Shown: positions 1 to 6,560 of the stretch, piece by piece
Numbering within the stretch: the stretch's first letter is position 1
How the letters are laid out: each line of letters starts with the position of its first letter
DNA from: REEB85 sp018971455
GTDB taxonomy: Bacteria; Pseudomonadota; Alphaproteobacteria; Acetobacterales; Acetobacteraceae
Direction: 5' to 3'
Length of the DNA stretch: 15,824 bases
Assembly (NCBI GenBank): GCA_028871195.1
Contig: JAGWNT010000090.1
Span: 1-15,824 of the forward strand
The notes under the pieces: model-generated
What the model was told of the DNA's origin: nothing
Database searches by the model: none
The model's input: only the letters and a program-made list of their open reading frames with translations
Program-made: the position numbers and the translations under genes

Positions 1-24
1 CCATCTCGGGAGGGTTTCCGGGAT

Positions 25-882
25 ATGATCTCGTTGGTGAAACGAAAAGCGCGCGGCCCCGCGGGGCCGGAGCCGAGGGGGATGAGCGGGATGGCAAATC
101 TGACGTGGCCGGCGATGCTGGCCTTGGCGGCGGGCGCGATCGGGCTGGCCGGCCCGGCGATGGCGCAGACGGCGACGGATACGACCCTGGCGTCACCAGG
201 TTTCTACAACGGCACCGGAAACCCGAGCAGCGAATTCACCACCGACACGTTCACCCTCGGCAGCGGCTCCATCGAGCTTGGATTGCGTGCGCGCTACCGT
301 TATGGCGCGGACGTCGTGCCGTCGGGCAACGTCTACACGGTCGATACGGGCAGTGTGGTCGGTCACCCGGCCTATGGGCTTTGGAACTATGATTTCTCCA
401 TCAACCTGGGCAGCTCCGGCATTCACCTGGCTGATCTGGTGTCCAAGGCGAGTGGCGGGACGGGGTTGTATTCCGCGACGCTGACCGTGACTGACGTGAC
501 CACCGGCCTGACCGTTTCGATCGACCCCGTCATCCATTGGAAGGACAGCGCGACCTACGATGCGTCGGGCGCCGGGGGACCGAATGTCTTTTATCAAAAT
601 GGCACCGGCTATACGGTCGCCAATCAGCTCGGCATTCAGAACTCGGAGAATCTCGGCTTTGGCGACAGCCCGCTCGTCGGGGATTTCAATCCGAACAACG
701 TCGATACCTACGACTTCACGCTGAGCCTCCAGCAAAACGGTGTGGTGCTGTCGGCGCCGGGTAGCACAACGCTCGGAAGTGTCGCCATGCAGGTGAACGC
801 GGTGCCGGAGCCGGCCACGCTGCCGCTGCTGGGCGCCGGACTGGTCGGGCTGGCATTCCTCCGCCGCAAGCGCCGCGGCTGA
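25..882 (+). CDS. PEP-CTERM sorting domain-containing exported protein
   Basis: Exported protein of 285 aa from this start. The C-terminus carries a complete PEP-CTERM signal: VPEPATLPLLG near residues 260-270, a hydrophobic stretch, then a basic RRKRR end. This family signal is recognised by exosortase in the inner membrane of exopolysaccharide-producing Gram-negatives. A hydrophobic signal segment lies at about residues 28-48, ending GPAMAQ. The body is rich in Gly, Ser, Thr and Asn, as expected of a secreted beta-rich protein, but I recognise no catalytic domain. The start is uncertain. ATG 25 has GGAGGG at 9-14, and its N-terminus supplies the basic residues (KRKAR) a signal peptide wants. 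ATG 82 and ATG 91 follow a GAGGGG at 75-80. A TATGAT at 24-29 could be a -10 element, which would favour the later starts. The frame is also open to the left edge. No exosortase gene is in the window. Confidence 0.85.
   Translation: MISLVKRKARGPAGPEPRGMSGMANLTWPAMLALAAGAIGLAGPAMAQTATDTTLASPGFYNGTGNPSSEFTTDTFTLGSGSIELGLRARYRYGADVVPSGNVYTVDTGSVVGHPAYGLWNYDFSINLGSSGIHLADLVSKASGGTGLYSATLTVTDVTTGLTVSIDPVIHWKDSATYDASGAGGPNVFYQNGTGYTVANQLGIQNSENLGFGDSPLVGDFNPNNVDTYDFTLSLQQNGVVLSAPGSTTLGSVAMQVNAVPEPATLPLLGAGLVGLAFLRRKRRG
54..69. other. Perfect GC palindrome near the start of the PEP-CTERM gene
   Basis: A 16-bp perfect inverted repeat, CGGCCCCG/CGGGGCCG, lies between the candidate starts at 25 and 82/91. 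If translation begins at 82 or 91, this would be a leader hairpin just before the GAGGGG at 75-80 and could affect translation. If it begins at 25, the palindrome is simply coding. No function is shown. Confidence 0.3.
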
Positions 883-884
883 CC

Positions 885-897
885 CGCCCCGGGGGCG
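885..897. terminator. Possible terminator hairpin after the PEP-CTERM gene
   Basis: CGCCCC (885-890) and GGGGCG (892-897) form an inverted repeat two bases after the TGA of the PEP-CTERM gene. No T-run follows, so this is at best a weak or factor-assisted stop between two convergent genes. Confidence 0.3.
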
Positions 898-933
898 CGG
901 CAGCCACCTCGGGCGGTCGCGCCGCCGGGGGCA

Positions 934-950
934 GGGGCGCGGTTCGCCCC
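934..950. terminator. Possible terminator hairpin at the 3' end of the SGNH-like gene
   Basis: GGGGCG (934-939), loop CGGTT, CGCCCC (945-950) make a 6-bp hairpin that touches the stop codon of the leftward SGNH-like gene. It lies in the short gap between convergent genes, so it could serve either direction. No U-tract is present. Confidence 0.35.
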
Positions 951-1690
951 TACTTCACCGCCGCCGCGATGGCCGGAGCCAGCGCGGCGGCGAGGCAATC
1001 ATAGAGGCGGCGCGCCACCGCGATGCGTGCCTGGCCGGTGGTGACGTCGAAATCCAGCGCGCCCGCCTCGCTCCAGGCCTGCATCAGCTCGTAGCGGCGC
1101 AGCATCGGCACATCGGCGGACACCGCCTCGCCTTCCAGCGCCCGGCGGTAGGGCGCGGCGTCGACCACGCGGACGATGCTGGGGGCGTATTGCAGGTCGA
1201 GCAGGATGACGTCGGCGCCGGCGGCGCGGGCGCGGTCGATGCCGTCGCGCAGGGCGGCAGCGAAGGCATCGACATCGCTGCCGCGCGCCGCTTCCAGCCC
1301 GCCGGTCTCCCAGAGCAGCAGGTTCGCCTTCGCCTCGCCGATATCCGCGCCGAGGCGGCGCAGCATGTGGTGGGTGGTGGCGCCGGCGGCGCCGGCATTG
1401 ATGACGCTGACGGTGATGCCGGGCAGCAGCGCCTCGAGCCGCGTTTGCAGGCGGGCCGGGTAGGTGAAGGCGACGCCGTGGGCCGCGGCGCCGGCGGTGG
1501 GGGCGGAGCCGGCGGCGAGGATGGTCAGGTGGTGGTCGTGCCGGACCGCCGCGCGCGCGGCCGGCAGCGCGAGGCCGGACAGCGCCAGGTCGTCGGGCAC
1601 CGCGCAGGCGGCCGGCTCGGCGCGCGCCGGGGCCGCCAGGCCCGGCAGCGTCGCCAGCAGCAGCGCAAGCAGAAGATATCGCCGCGTCAT
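950..1690 (-). CDS. SGNH/GDSL-hydrolase-like exported protein, apparently catalytically degenerate
   Basis: A 246-aa protein with a clear signal peptide (residues 1-24: MTRR, a Leu/Ala core, then APARA). The fold signature is SGNH/GDSL esterase-like. The block I equivalent is ILAAGSAPTAG at 57-67, where Ser62 would be the nucleophile, followed by YPARL at 77-81 and a block III-like region at 123-133. Two usual landmarks are missing. The GxND motif is replaced by ETGGLEA (128-134), and no DxxH is visible near the C-terminus, where ALDFDVTTG (211-219) occupies the expected place. It may therefore be inactive as a hydrolase, or use other residues. The gene follows opgC with a TGATG one-base overlap, so co-translation is likely. 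A role in tailoring periplasmic glucans beside OpgC is inference from position only. The reading frame stays open upstream through opgC, but the signal peptide and overlap fix this start. Confidence 0.72.
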   Translation of the reverse strand: MTRRYLLLALLLATLPGLAAPARAEPAACAVPDDLALSGLALPAARAAVRHDHHLTILAAGSAPTAGAAAHGVAFTYPARLQTRLEALLPGITVSVINAGAAGATTHHMLRRLGADIGEAKANLLLWETGGLEAARGSDVDAFAAALRDGIDRARAAGADVILLDLQYAPSIVRVVDAAPYRRALEGEAVSADVPMLRRYELMQAWSEAGALDFDVTTGQARIAVARRLYDCLAAALAPAIAAAVK

Positions 1691-2838
1691 CACCCCGCCC
1701 CCTTTTCCATCCCATGCCGCGAGGGCAGGTGGCCGCCGCCGTCGAACCATGCCATCAGCAGGCCCAACCCGAGCATCGCCGCCGTGCCGGCGAGATCGAC
1801 GGCCAGCTGCGCCGGCACCGCGTTGCCGACCACGCTGAGCACGATGGTGCCGAGCATGGAGAGCACGATGGTCAGGCAGAAGATCTCCAGCGAGCGCCGG
1901 CCGCACAGCACGATCAGCCAGCCGATGCGCCCGTGCATGAACCGCGCCTCGCGCGGCACCAGCGTGGCCGCGAGCAACGCCAGCGCGAGCATGTTGACCA
2001 CGCGCAGCAGCGGCAGCGTGCTCTTCTCCACGGGCCACAGGGCGCGATGCAGGATCGTGGGGATCCATGCGAAGACGTCGTGCCAGGTCCAGGACAGCTC
2101 GATCAGCATGGCCGCGATGGCGATCGTGCCGGCCAGCCAGATGCTCCAGCGCGGGGTCGGCACCAGCGCCCGGCCCTGGCCCGCGTGGTAGCCGAACAGC
2201 GCGCCGAGCACGAAGAGAAGCTGCCAGGCGAAGGGGTTGAAGAACCAGTTCCGCCCCTCGGGATAGCCCGGCAGGTTGATGCCCCAGAGATGCACGGCAC
2301 CCCACAGCAGCAGCGAGGGCACCAGCGCCAGCAGCGCATGCCGGCGCATCGCCAGCAGGAACAGCGGGAAGGCGACCAGCAGCGCGATGTAGAGCGGCAG
2401 GATGTCGAGCAGGGCGGGCTGGAATTGCAGCGTCAACACGCGGATCAGCGTCATTTCGGGGTGGATCAGGAAATCGCCGGCGCCCAGCTCGTCGGCGAAC
2501 ATCGGGTTGTTGAAGTGATCGACGGTGTAGGCGACCTCGGCGCTGTAGAGCAGGAACACGCACAGATGCGCGACATAGAGCTGCCAGGCCCGGCGGTAGA
2601 TGCGCGCGCTCGTCAGCAGCACGCCGTCGCGCCCGATGGCGCGGCCATAGACGAGGGCGGCGGTGTAGCCGGAGATGAAGATGAACACGTCCGCCGCGTC
2701 CGACAGCGCGAAGGAGCGCAGCGTGACGTAGCTCGCGATGTTGTTGGGGATGTGGTCGACGAAGATGAAGAACAGCGACAGGCCACGGAAGAAGTCCAGC
2801 CGCAGGTCGCGGGCCGGCTTCGCGGCGGCCTCGCTCAT
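1690..2838 (-). CDS. opgC: OpgC-family membrane acyltransferase-like protein
   Basis: A 382-aa polytopic inner-membrane protein of the OpgC family, a relative of the acyltransferase-3 group. In characterised members it adds succinyl groups to osmoregulated periplasmic glucans. The N-terminal signature is well kept: RLDFFRGL (13-20), then IFVDHIPNN (25-33) with the conserved His29 in the first membrane segment. SDAADVFIFISGY follows, then roughly nine more hydrophobic segments to the C-terminus. The length is typical. The frame is open further upstream inside nth, but ATG 2838 is chosen because the family N-terminus starts here and it overlaps the nth TGA as ATGA. No SD precedes it, which fits translational coupling. 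The TGA overlaps the start of the SGNH-like gene. The glucan substrate is inferred from the family; no opgG or opgH is in the window. Confidence 0.88.
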   Translation of the reverse strand: MSEAAAKPARDLRLDFFRGLSLFFIFVDHIPNNIASYVTLRSFALSDAADVFIFISGYTAALVYGRAIGRDGVLLTSARIYRRAWQLYVAHLCVFLLYSAEVAYTVDHFNNPMFADELGAGDFLIHPEMTLIRVLTLQFQPALLDILPLYIALLVAFPLFLLAMRRHALLALVPSLLLWGAVHLWGINLPGYPEGRNWFFNPFAWQLLFVLGALFGYHAGQGRALVPTPRWSIWLAGTIAIAAMLIELSWTWHDVFAWIPTILHRALWPVEKSTLPLLRVVNMLALALLAATLVPREARFMHGRIGWLIVLCGRRSLEIFCLTIVLSMLGTIVLSVVGNAVPAQLAVDLAGTAAMLGLGLLMAWFDGGGHLPSRHGMEKGAG

Positions 2839-3551
2839 CGCGGCGCCGGGGTCTTGGCGGGGTAGGCGCAGAACTCGGCGGCCACGCAGCGCCAGCATTC
2901 CGGCCGCCGCGCCTTGCAGACATGCCGCCCGTGCAGGATCAGCCAGTGGTGGGCGTGGCCGATCAGGGCCGCGGGAATGCGCTTGAGCAGCGCCTCCTCG
3001 ACGGCGCGCACATTGGCCCCCGGCGCCAGCCCGGTGCGGTTGGCGAGGCGGAAGACGTGCGTGTCCACCGCCATGGTCGGCTGGCCGAAGGCGACGTTGA
3101 GCACCACGTTGGCGGTCTTGCGCCCGACGCCGGGCAGCGCCTCGAGGCTGGCGCGATCGCCGGGCACCTGGCCGCCATGGCGCTCGACCAGCAGGCGCGC
3201 GAGGGCGGCGACGTTGCGCGCCTTGGCCGACCACAGGCCGATGGTGCGGATATGCGCGGCCACTCCGGCCTCACCGAGGGCCGCCATCGCCGCCGGATCG
3301 GGGGCCGCGGCGAAAAGGCCCGGGGTCACCTTGTTGACCGACGCGTCGGTGGCCTGGGCGGAGAGCACGACCGCCACCAGCAGGGTGAACGGGGTGGTGT
3401 AGTGCAGCTCGGTTTTCGGCTCGGGGTTGGCGCGGGCGAGGGCGGCGAGGAAACGCCCGGCGGCTGCCTGCGTCATGCGCGGGGTTTTGCGCGATGGCGG
3501 GCTGGCCGGCTTGGCGGGCTTCCTCGGGGCGGCGGTGGATCTGGTCGGCAT
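2835..3551 (-). CDS. nth: Endonuclease III (DNA glycosylase/AP lyase)
   Basis: A 238-aa base-excision repair enzyme that removes oxidised pyrimidines and nicks at the resulting AP site. The helix-hairpin-helix LPGVGRKTANVV at 139-150 carries the catalytic Lys145. The catalytic Asp is Asp163 in AVDTHVFR. The [4Fe-4S] cysteines Cys212, Cys219, Cys222 and Cys228 have the standard C-x6-C-x2-C-x5-C spacing. The core SAQATDASVN (64-73) is also typical. The first 25 residues are a basic Pro/Lys/Arg tail that many orthologues lack, and ATG 3476 (MTQAAAGRF) is a plausible shorter start. The stop overlaps opgC as ATGA, so a repair gene heads an envelope-gene transcript. It is divergent from the DUF2244 gene, with 64 bp between the two starts. 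Confidence 0.95.
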   Translation of the reverse strand: MPTRSTAAPRKPAKPASPPSRKTPRMTQAAAGRFLAALARANPEPKTELHYTTPFTLLVAVVLSAQATDASVNKVTPGLFAAAPDPAAMAALGEAGVAAHIRTIGLWSAKARNVAALARLLVERHGGQVPGDRASLEALPGVGRKTANVVLNVAFGQPTMAVDTHVFRLANRTGLAPGANVRAVEEALLKRIPAALIGHAHHWLILHGRHVCKARRPECWRCVAAEFCAYPAKTPAPR

Positions 3552-3580
3552 GGCGCCAATGTTGCCGCGCGCGCCGGGGC

Positions 3581-3608
3581 TGGCAAGCCGCCCGGCGCTG
3601 CTATGTAA
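3581..3608 (+). promoter_or_regulatory. Candidate promoter for the DUF2244 gene, possibly leaderless
   Basis: TATGTA at 3603-3608 is preceded by TGC, giving an extended -10 look, with a weak TGGCAA at 3581-3586 sixteen bases upstream. The -10 ends 7 nt before ATG 3616 and no SD is present. Transcription may therefore start at or next to the initiation codon. This was read by eye. Confidence 0.35.
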
Positions 3609-3615
3609 TGCGGCG

Positions 3616-4113
3616 ATGGAGCAAGCCGCCCCGGTCTTCGAGGCTGTCATCGTCCCGCACCGCAGCCTGTCGCGGCGCGGCCGGCGCGGCCTGGTGGCGG
3701 CGATCTGCCTGATCTGCGGCATCAACGCGGCGATCTTCGTCCATCTCGGCGCCTGGCCGGTGGGCGGGTTCACCGGGGTGGAATTGCTGCTCGCCGCCTT
3801 CCTGCTCGAGCTCAACGCGCGCGCGGTGCGCGAGAGCGAGCTGGTGATTCTCTCCGCCGACGGCCTGCGCATCTGCCGCACCGACGCCAAGGGCCGGCGG
3901 CAGGAGCGCATGTTGCCGGTCGGCTGGCTGTCCGTGCGCCTGGAGGAGGCGCCTTCCCGCGTGCCGCGGCTGCGCCTGGTGGCCCCCGGCGTCACCGAGG
4001 AGGTCGGCCGCGCCCTGGGCGAGGCCGAGAAGCGCGATCTGGCCGCAGCCCTCGACGCCGCCCTGCACCAGCTGCGCAACCCGGTCTTCGACAACCCGCA
4101 GCTGCGCGCGTGA
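3616..4113 (+). CDS. DUF2244 domain-containing membrane protein
   Basis: A 165-aa protein matching the DUF2244 pattern known mainly from alphaproteobacteria. It has a short N-terminal strand (FEAVIVPHRSLSRRG, 8-22), two closely spaced membrane segments (about 25-43 and 48-66) joined by a short turn, then a cytosolic domain with ELVILSADGLRICR (75-88) and WLSVRLEE (104-111). The molecular function of the family is not established, and nothing here settles it. It is transcribed away from nth and converges on the XRE regulator gene. ATG 3616 is chosen because the family N-terminus begins here. The frame is open to 3427, but that part lies over nth and reads as arbitrary sequence. No SD is visible. 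Confidence 0.85.
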   Translation: MEQAAPVFEAVIVPHRSLSRRGRRGLVAAICLICGINAAIFVHLGAWPVGGFTGVELLLAAFLLELNARAVRESELVILSADGLRICRTDAKGRRQERMLPVGWLSVRLEEAPSRVPRLRLVAPGVTEEVGRALGEAEKRDLAAALDAALHQLRNPVFDNPQLRA

Positions 4114-4212
4114 GGCGGCGCGGCAGGGTTCTGTTCCTTGAGGGCGGGCAGGTCTCGTGCGCTGGAGGCGCGCGCCCGCCGGCGATCAGGACCGGGCCCT
4201 GGTCACGGCCGG

Positions 4213-4234
4213 GCGGTCCGGGCGCGAGGACCGC
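4213..4234. terminator. Possible bidirectional hairpin between convergent genes
   Basis: GCGGTCC (4213-4219), loop of 8, GGACCGC (4228-4234) form a perfect 7-bp stem. It lies in the 141-bp gap between the 3' ends of the DUF2244 gene and the XRE regulator. No T-tract follows on either strand. I see nothing else in the gap. Confidence 0.35.
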
Positions 4235-4254
4235 ACACGCTCAGGCCTGACCGC

Positions 4255-4824
4255 CTATTCCGGGCTTTCCGGGGTGAGCGACTTGATCAGATCGAAGACG
4301 CGCTTGCGCACCGCGGGGTCGGTGATGCGGTAATAGGCGCGCACGAGTTCGAGGGTTTCGCGGCGGCTGAAGGCATCGTCGGCGAAGGCGTCCTGGGCGT
4401 CGGCGAAGCCCAGGGTGCGGCGGCCGGCCAGGGTGGCGTTCTGCGTGCCGTGGCTCTGCGCGAGCGGGGCAGGCATGTCGTCGAAGAAGAAGCTGATCGG
4501 CACGTCGAGCACGCGCGACAGGTCGAACAGGCGCGAGGCGCCGACCCGGTTCACGCCGCGCTCGTATTTCTGGACCTGCTGGAACGTCAGCCCGAGCGCC
4601 TCGCCAAGACGTTCCTGGGACATGCCCATGAGCGTGCGGCGCAGGCGGATGCGGGTGCCGACATGGACGTCGATCGGGCTGGAGCGCGATTCGCCTTTCT
4701 CGGCCTTGTCGGCGTGGTCGCCGGTCGCGGGGTCGGCGAACGCCTCCTGCTCGGGGCGGATATCGCCTTCGGGCTCGTCGCTCTCGCGACCATCGCCCGC
4801 ACCGATGCCTGCCATCGCCTCCAT
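4255..4824 (-). CDS. XRE/Cro-family helix-turn-helix transcriptional regulator with N-terminal extension
   Basis: A 189-aa DNA-binding regulator. The HTH domain runs from about residue 51 to 116: IDVHVGTRIRLRR, then MSQERLGEALGLTFQQVQKYERG (68-90) with the recognition helix around TFQQVQKYE, then SRVLDVPISFFFDD (103-116). The C-terminus (ETLELVRAYYRITDPAVRKRVFDLIKSL) is typical of a widespread alphaproteobacterial family in which the HTH begins almost at the first residue. Here about 50 acidic, probably disordered residues precede it. ATG 4824 has GAGGAG only 1-2 nt away. ATG 4815 (MAGIGAG) has the same GAGGAG at 10 nt and is an equally good start, three residues shorter. In many relatives this gene sits next to lnt and metK. 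lnt is upstream on the same strand, but metK is absent. Targets are unknown. Confidence 0.88.
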   Translation of the reverse strand: MEAMAGIGAGDGRESDEPEGDIRPEQEAFADPATGDHADKAEKGESRSSPIDVHVGTRIRLRRTLMGMSQERLGEALGLTFQQVQKYERGVNRVGASRLFDLSRVLDVPISFFFDDMPAPLAQSHGTQNATLAGRRTLGFADAQDAFADDAFSRRETLELVRAYYRITDPAVRKRVFDLIKSLTPESPE

Positions 4825-4889
4825 ACTCCTCGGTGGACCGACGCCGCGCCGTGACGTCGTCGTTATTCTGAAGTGACCCGCTGATGGTG

Positions 4890-4905
4890 GGCATGCCGCC
4901 ATGCC
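4890..4905. promoter_or_regulatory. Inverted repeat in the leader of the XRE regulator gene
   Basis: GGCATG (4890-4895), loop CCGC, CATGCC (4900-4905) form a perfect 6-bp inverted repeat. Two G-T and two G-C pairs can extend it to 4886-4909. It lies between the predicted transcription start and the start codon of the XRE gene. It could be an autoregulatory operator, since XRE dimers bind short palindromes, or an mRNA hairpin. The sequence alone cannot decide. Confidence 0.3.
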
Positions 4906-4923
4906 TGCCAAAGGTTGACCAAA

Positions 4924-4952
4924 ATGTTAATGACACAACCGCAAATCGTCAA
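4924..4952 (-). promoter_or_regulatory. Sigma-70-like promoter for the XRE regulator
   Basis: On the minus strand, TTGACG (4952-4947) is followed after 17 nt by TAACAT (4929-4924), a near-consensus pair inside the most AT-rich stretch of the window. Transcription would begin near 4917, giving a leader of about 90 nt before ATG 4824. The remaining gap back to lnt (to 5013) is also AT-rich, but I see no second clear promoter. Confidence 0.6.
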
Positions 4953-5013
4953 GGACGGTGACGAAAATAAACATGCTATATCGAAATTGATACCGAATCC
5001 CGTTCCAAGATCG

Positions 5014-6537
5014 TTAATGGCGCTGCTTGCGCCGGCCTGGCGCGAGCCCGGCGGCGATCAGAAGGGCCGCCAAGCCCGCCGGCACGAGGAGGCCAAAACG
5101 GGCGAACAGGGGCGCGGGCAGGGCGCCGGGCAGGGCGAGATCGAGCACGCCCGGGCGGTTCATCGGCAGGCGGCCCAGCTCGTGCCCGCGGGCGTCGAAC
5201 CCGGCGGTGATGCCGGTATTGGCCGCGCGCATCAGCGGCAGCCCTTCTTCCACCGCCCGGATGCGGGCGGCGGCGAGGTGCTGGCGGGGGCCGGCCGAAT
5301 TGCCGAACCAGGCGTCGTTGGTGACGTTGACGAGCCAGGCCGGCCGGTCCGACTCCTCGACGATCTCGGCGGTGAAGATCGCCTCGTAGCAGATCAGCGG
5401 GCCGACCGCCGGCAGCCCGGGCACGTGCATCGTCCGCGGCCCGGGCCCGGCGGCAAAGCCCCCGCCGGGCACCACTTGGATGGGCAGCGGAAACCAGTCC
5501 GGCTGATACTCGCCGAACGGCACCAGGTGCCATTTGTCATAGATCGCCAGCGGCGGCCCGTCGCCGTGCAGCGCCATCAGGCTGTTGCGCGGCTGCTGGC
5601 GGGCGTCGAAGCGCACGCTGCCGATCAGCGCCGGCAGGCCGCCCGAGACCGCCGCGATCGCCGCGCGGGCATTGGCGTCGTGCGACAGCAGGAAGGGGCT
5701 CGCCGTCTCCGGCCAGACCACGACGCCCGGCTGCCCGCCCGCGGTCGTGACGCCCTGGCGGGTGAGCGCCAGGTAGCGCTCGAAGATGCGGTCCACGAAG
5801 GCGCGGTCGAGCTTCTGGCCCTCGGCGACGCTGCCCTGCACCAGGATGACGTGCAGCCCGGGCGGCGGCGGCGGCGCCTGCTCCAGCCGCCACAGCCCGA
5901 CCCCGCCCCACAGCAGCAATCCGGCCAGGCCGGCCGCCATGCCGCGCCGCCCGAGGGCGGGGGTCGCCGCGACCAGCAGTGTGGCCAGGGTCAGCCCATG
6001 CACGCCGATCCAGGCGGCGGGCTGAATGAAGATGTCGCCGAAGCGGCCGGGCACCGCCCAGACGCTGCCCCACGGGTTCCAGGGAAATCCGGTGGCGATG
6101 AACTGGCGCACCAGGTCGGCGAGCACCCAGGCGCCGGCGAACACCGCCACCCGCCGCCAGCCGGACGGGCTCCGCCAGGCCAGCGCGCAGGGCACGGCGA
6201 TGAAGACGGCCATCACCGCGGCCAGGGCCGGCACCGCGAACGGCACCAACCACCAGAAGCGCGCGGCCTCCACCAGGATCGCCTCGGTGATCCAGTAGAG
6301 GCCGAGCAGGTGGTGCCCGAACCCGAACCAGAACCCGACCCGCAGCGCCTTGCGCAGCCCGTTCTGCCCGCCGGCCAGTGCCAGCAGCCCCGGCACGGCG
6401 ACCAGCAGCACGGGAATCGCGTGCACCGGCGGCAGGGCGGCGGCCGAGAGCGCCCCCAGCAGCAGCGCGGCCAGGCCGGCGCGCCGGTCGCGCAGGCGGC
6501 CGAGCCGGGTCAGCGGGTCCGACGGCGCCCGGGCCAT
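5014..6537 (-). CDS. lnt: Apolipoprotein N-acyltransferase
   Basis: A 507-aa inner-membrane enzyme that adds the third acyl chain to the N-terminal Cys of lipoproteins, the last step before Lol sorting. The N-terminal half is a set of about seven membrane segments, including GFGHHLLGLYWITEA (72-86) and ATGFPWNPWG (148-157). The nitrilase-like domain, from about residue 228, holds the catalytic triad: Glu277 in VVWPETASP, Lys335 in IYDKWHLVPFGEY and Cys383 in PLICYEAIF. VTNDAWFG (405-412) is also conserved. A last membrane segment lies near the C-terminus. ATG 6537 has no clear SD. A GTG at 6561 would overlap the stop of the upstream dehydrogenase gene as TAGTG and give 515 aa, so that start is possible. 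It follows the dehydrogenase gene by only 23 nt, so both probably share a transcript. Confidence 0.95.
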   Translation of the reverse strand: MARAPSDPLTRLGRLRDRRAGLAALLLGALSAAALPPVHAIPVLLVAVPGLLALAGGQNGLRKALRVGFWFGFGHHLLGLYWITEAILVEAARFWWLVPFAVPALAAVMAVFIAVPCALAWRSPSGWRRVAVFAGAWVLADLVRQFIATGFPWNPWGSVWAVPGRFGDIFIQPAAWIGVHGLTLATLLVAATPALGRRGMAAGLAGLLLWGGVGLWRLEQAPPPPPGLHVILVQGSVAEGQKLDRAFVDRIFERYLALTRQGVTTAGGQPGVVVWPETASPFLLSHDANARAAIAAVSGGLPALIGSVRFDARQQPRNSLMALHGDGPPLAIYDKWHLVPFGEYQPDWFPLPIQVVPGGGFAAGPGPRTMHVPGLPAVGPLICYEAIFTAEIVEESDRPAWLVNVTNDAWFGNSAGPRQHLAAARIRAVEEGLPLMRAANTGITAGFDARGHELGRLPMNRPGVLDLALPGALPAPLFARFGLLVPAGLAALLIAAGLAPGRRKQRH

Positions 6538-6560
6538 CGGCCGCTCGGCCACCGACGCCA

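Noticed and set aside
1190..2865. Plus-strand open frames antisense to opgC and the SGNH-like gene
   Set aside because: Low-complexity translations with no family motifs lie over recognisable minus-strand genes.
2835..4094. 419-aa version of endonuclease III starting at 4094
   Set aside because: The extra N-terminal part lies antisense to the DUF2244 gene and has no glycosylase features. ATG 3551 or 3476 fits the family.
4905..4935. TTAAC/GTCAA spacing resembling a CtrA box upstream of the XRE gene
   Set aside because: The half-site spacing and sequence do not match TTAA-N7-TTAA. The bases are better explained as the -10 region of a sigma-70 promoter.
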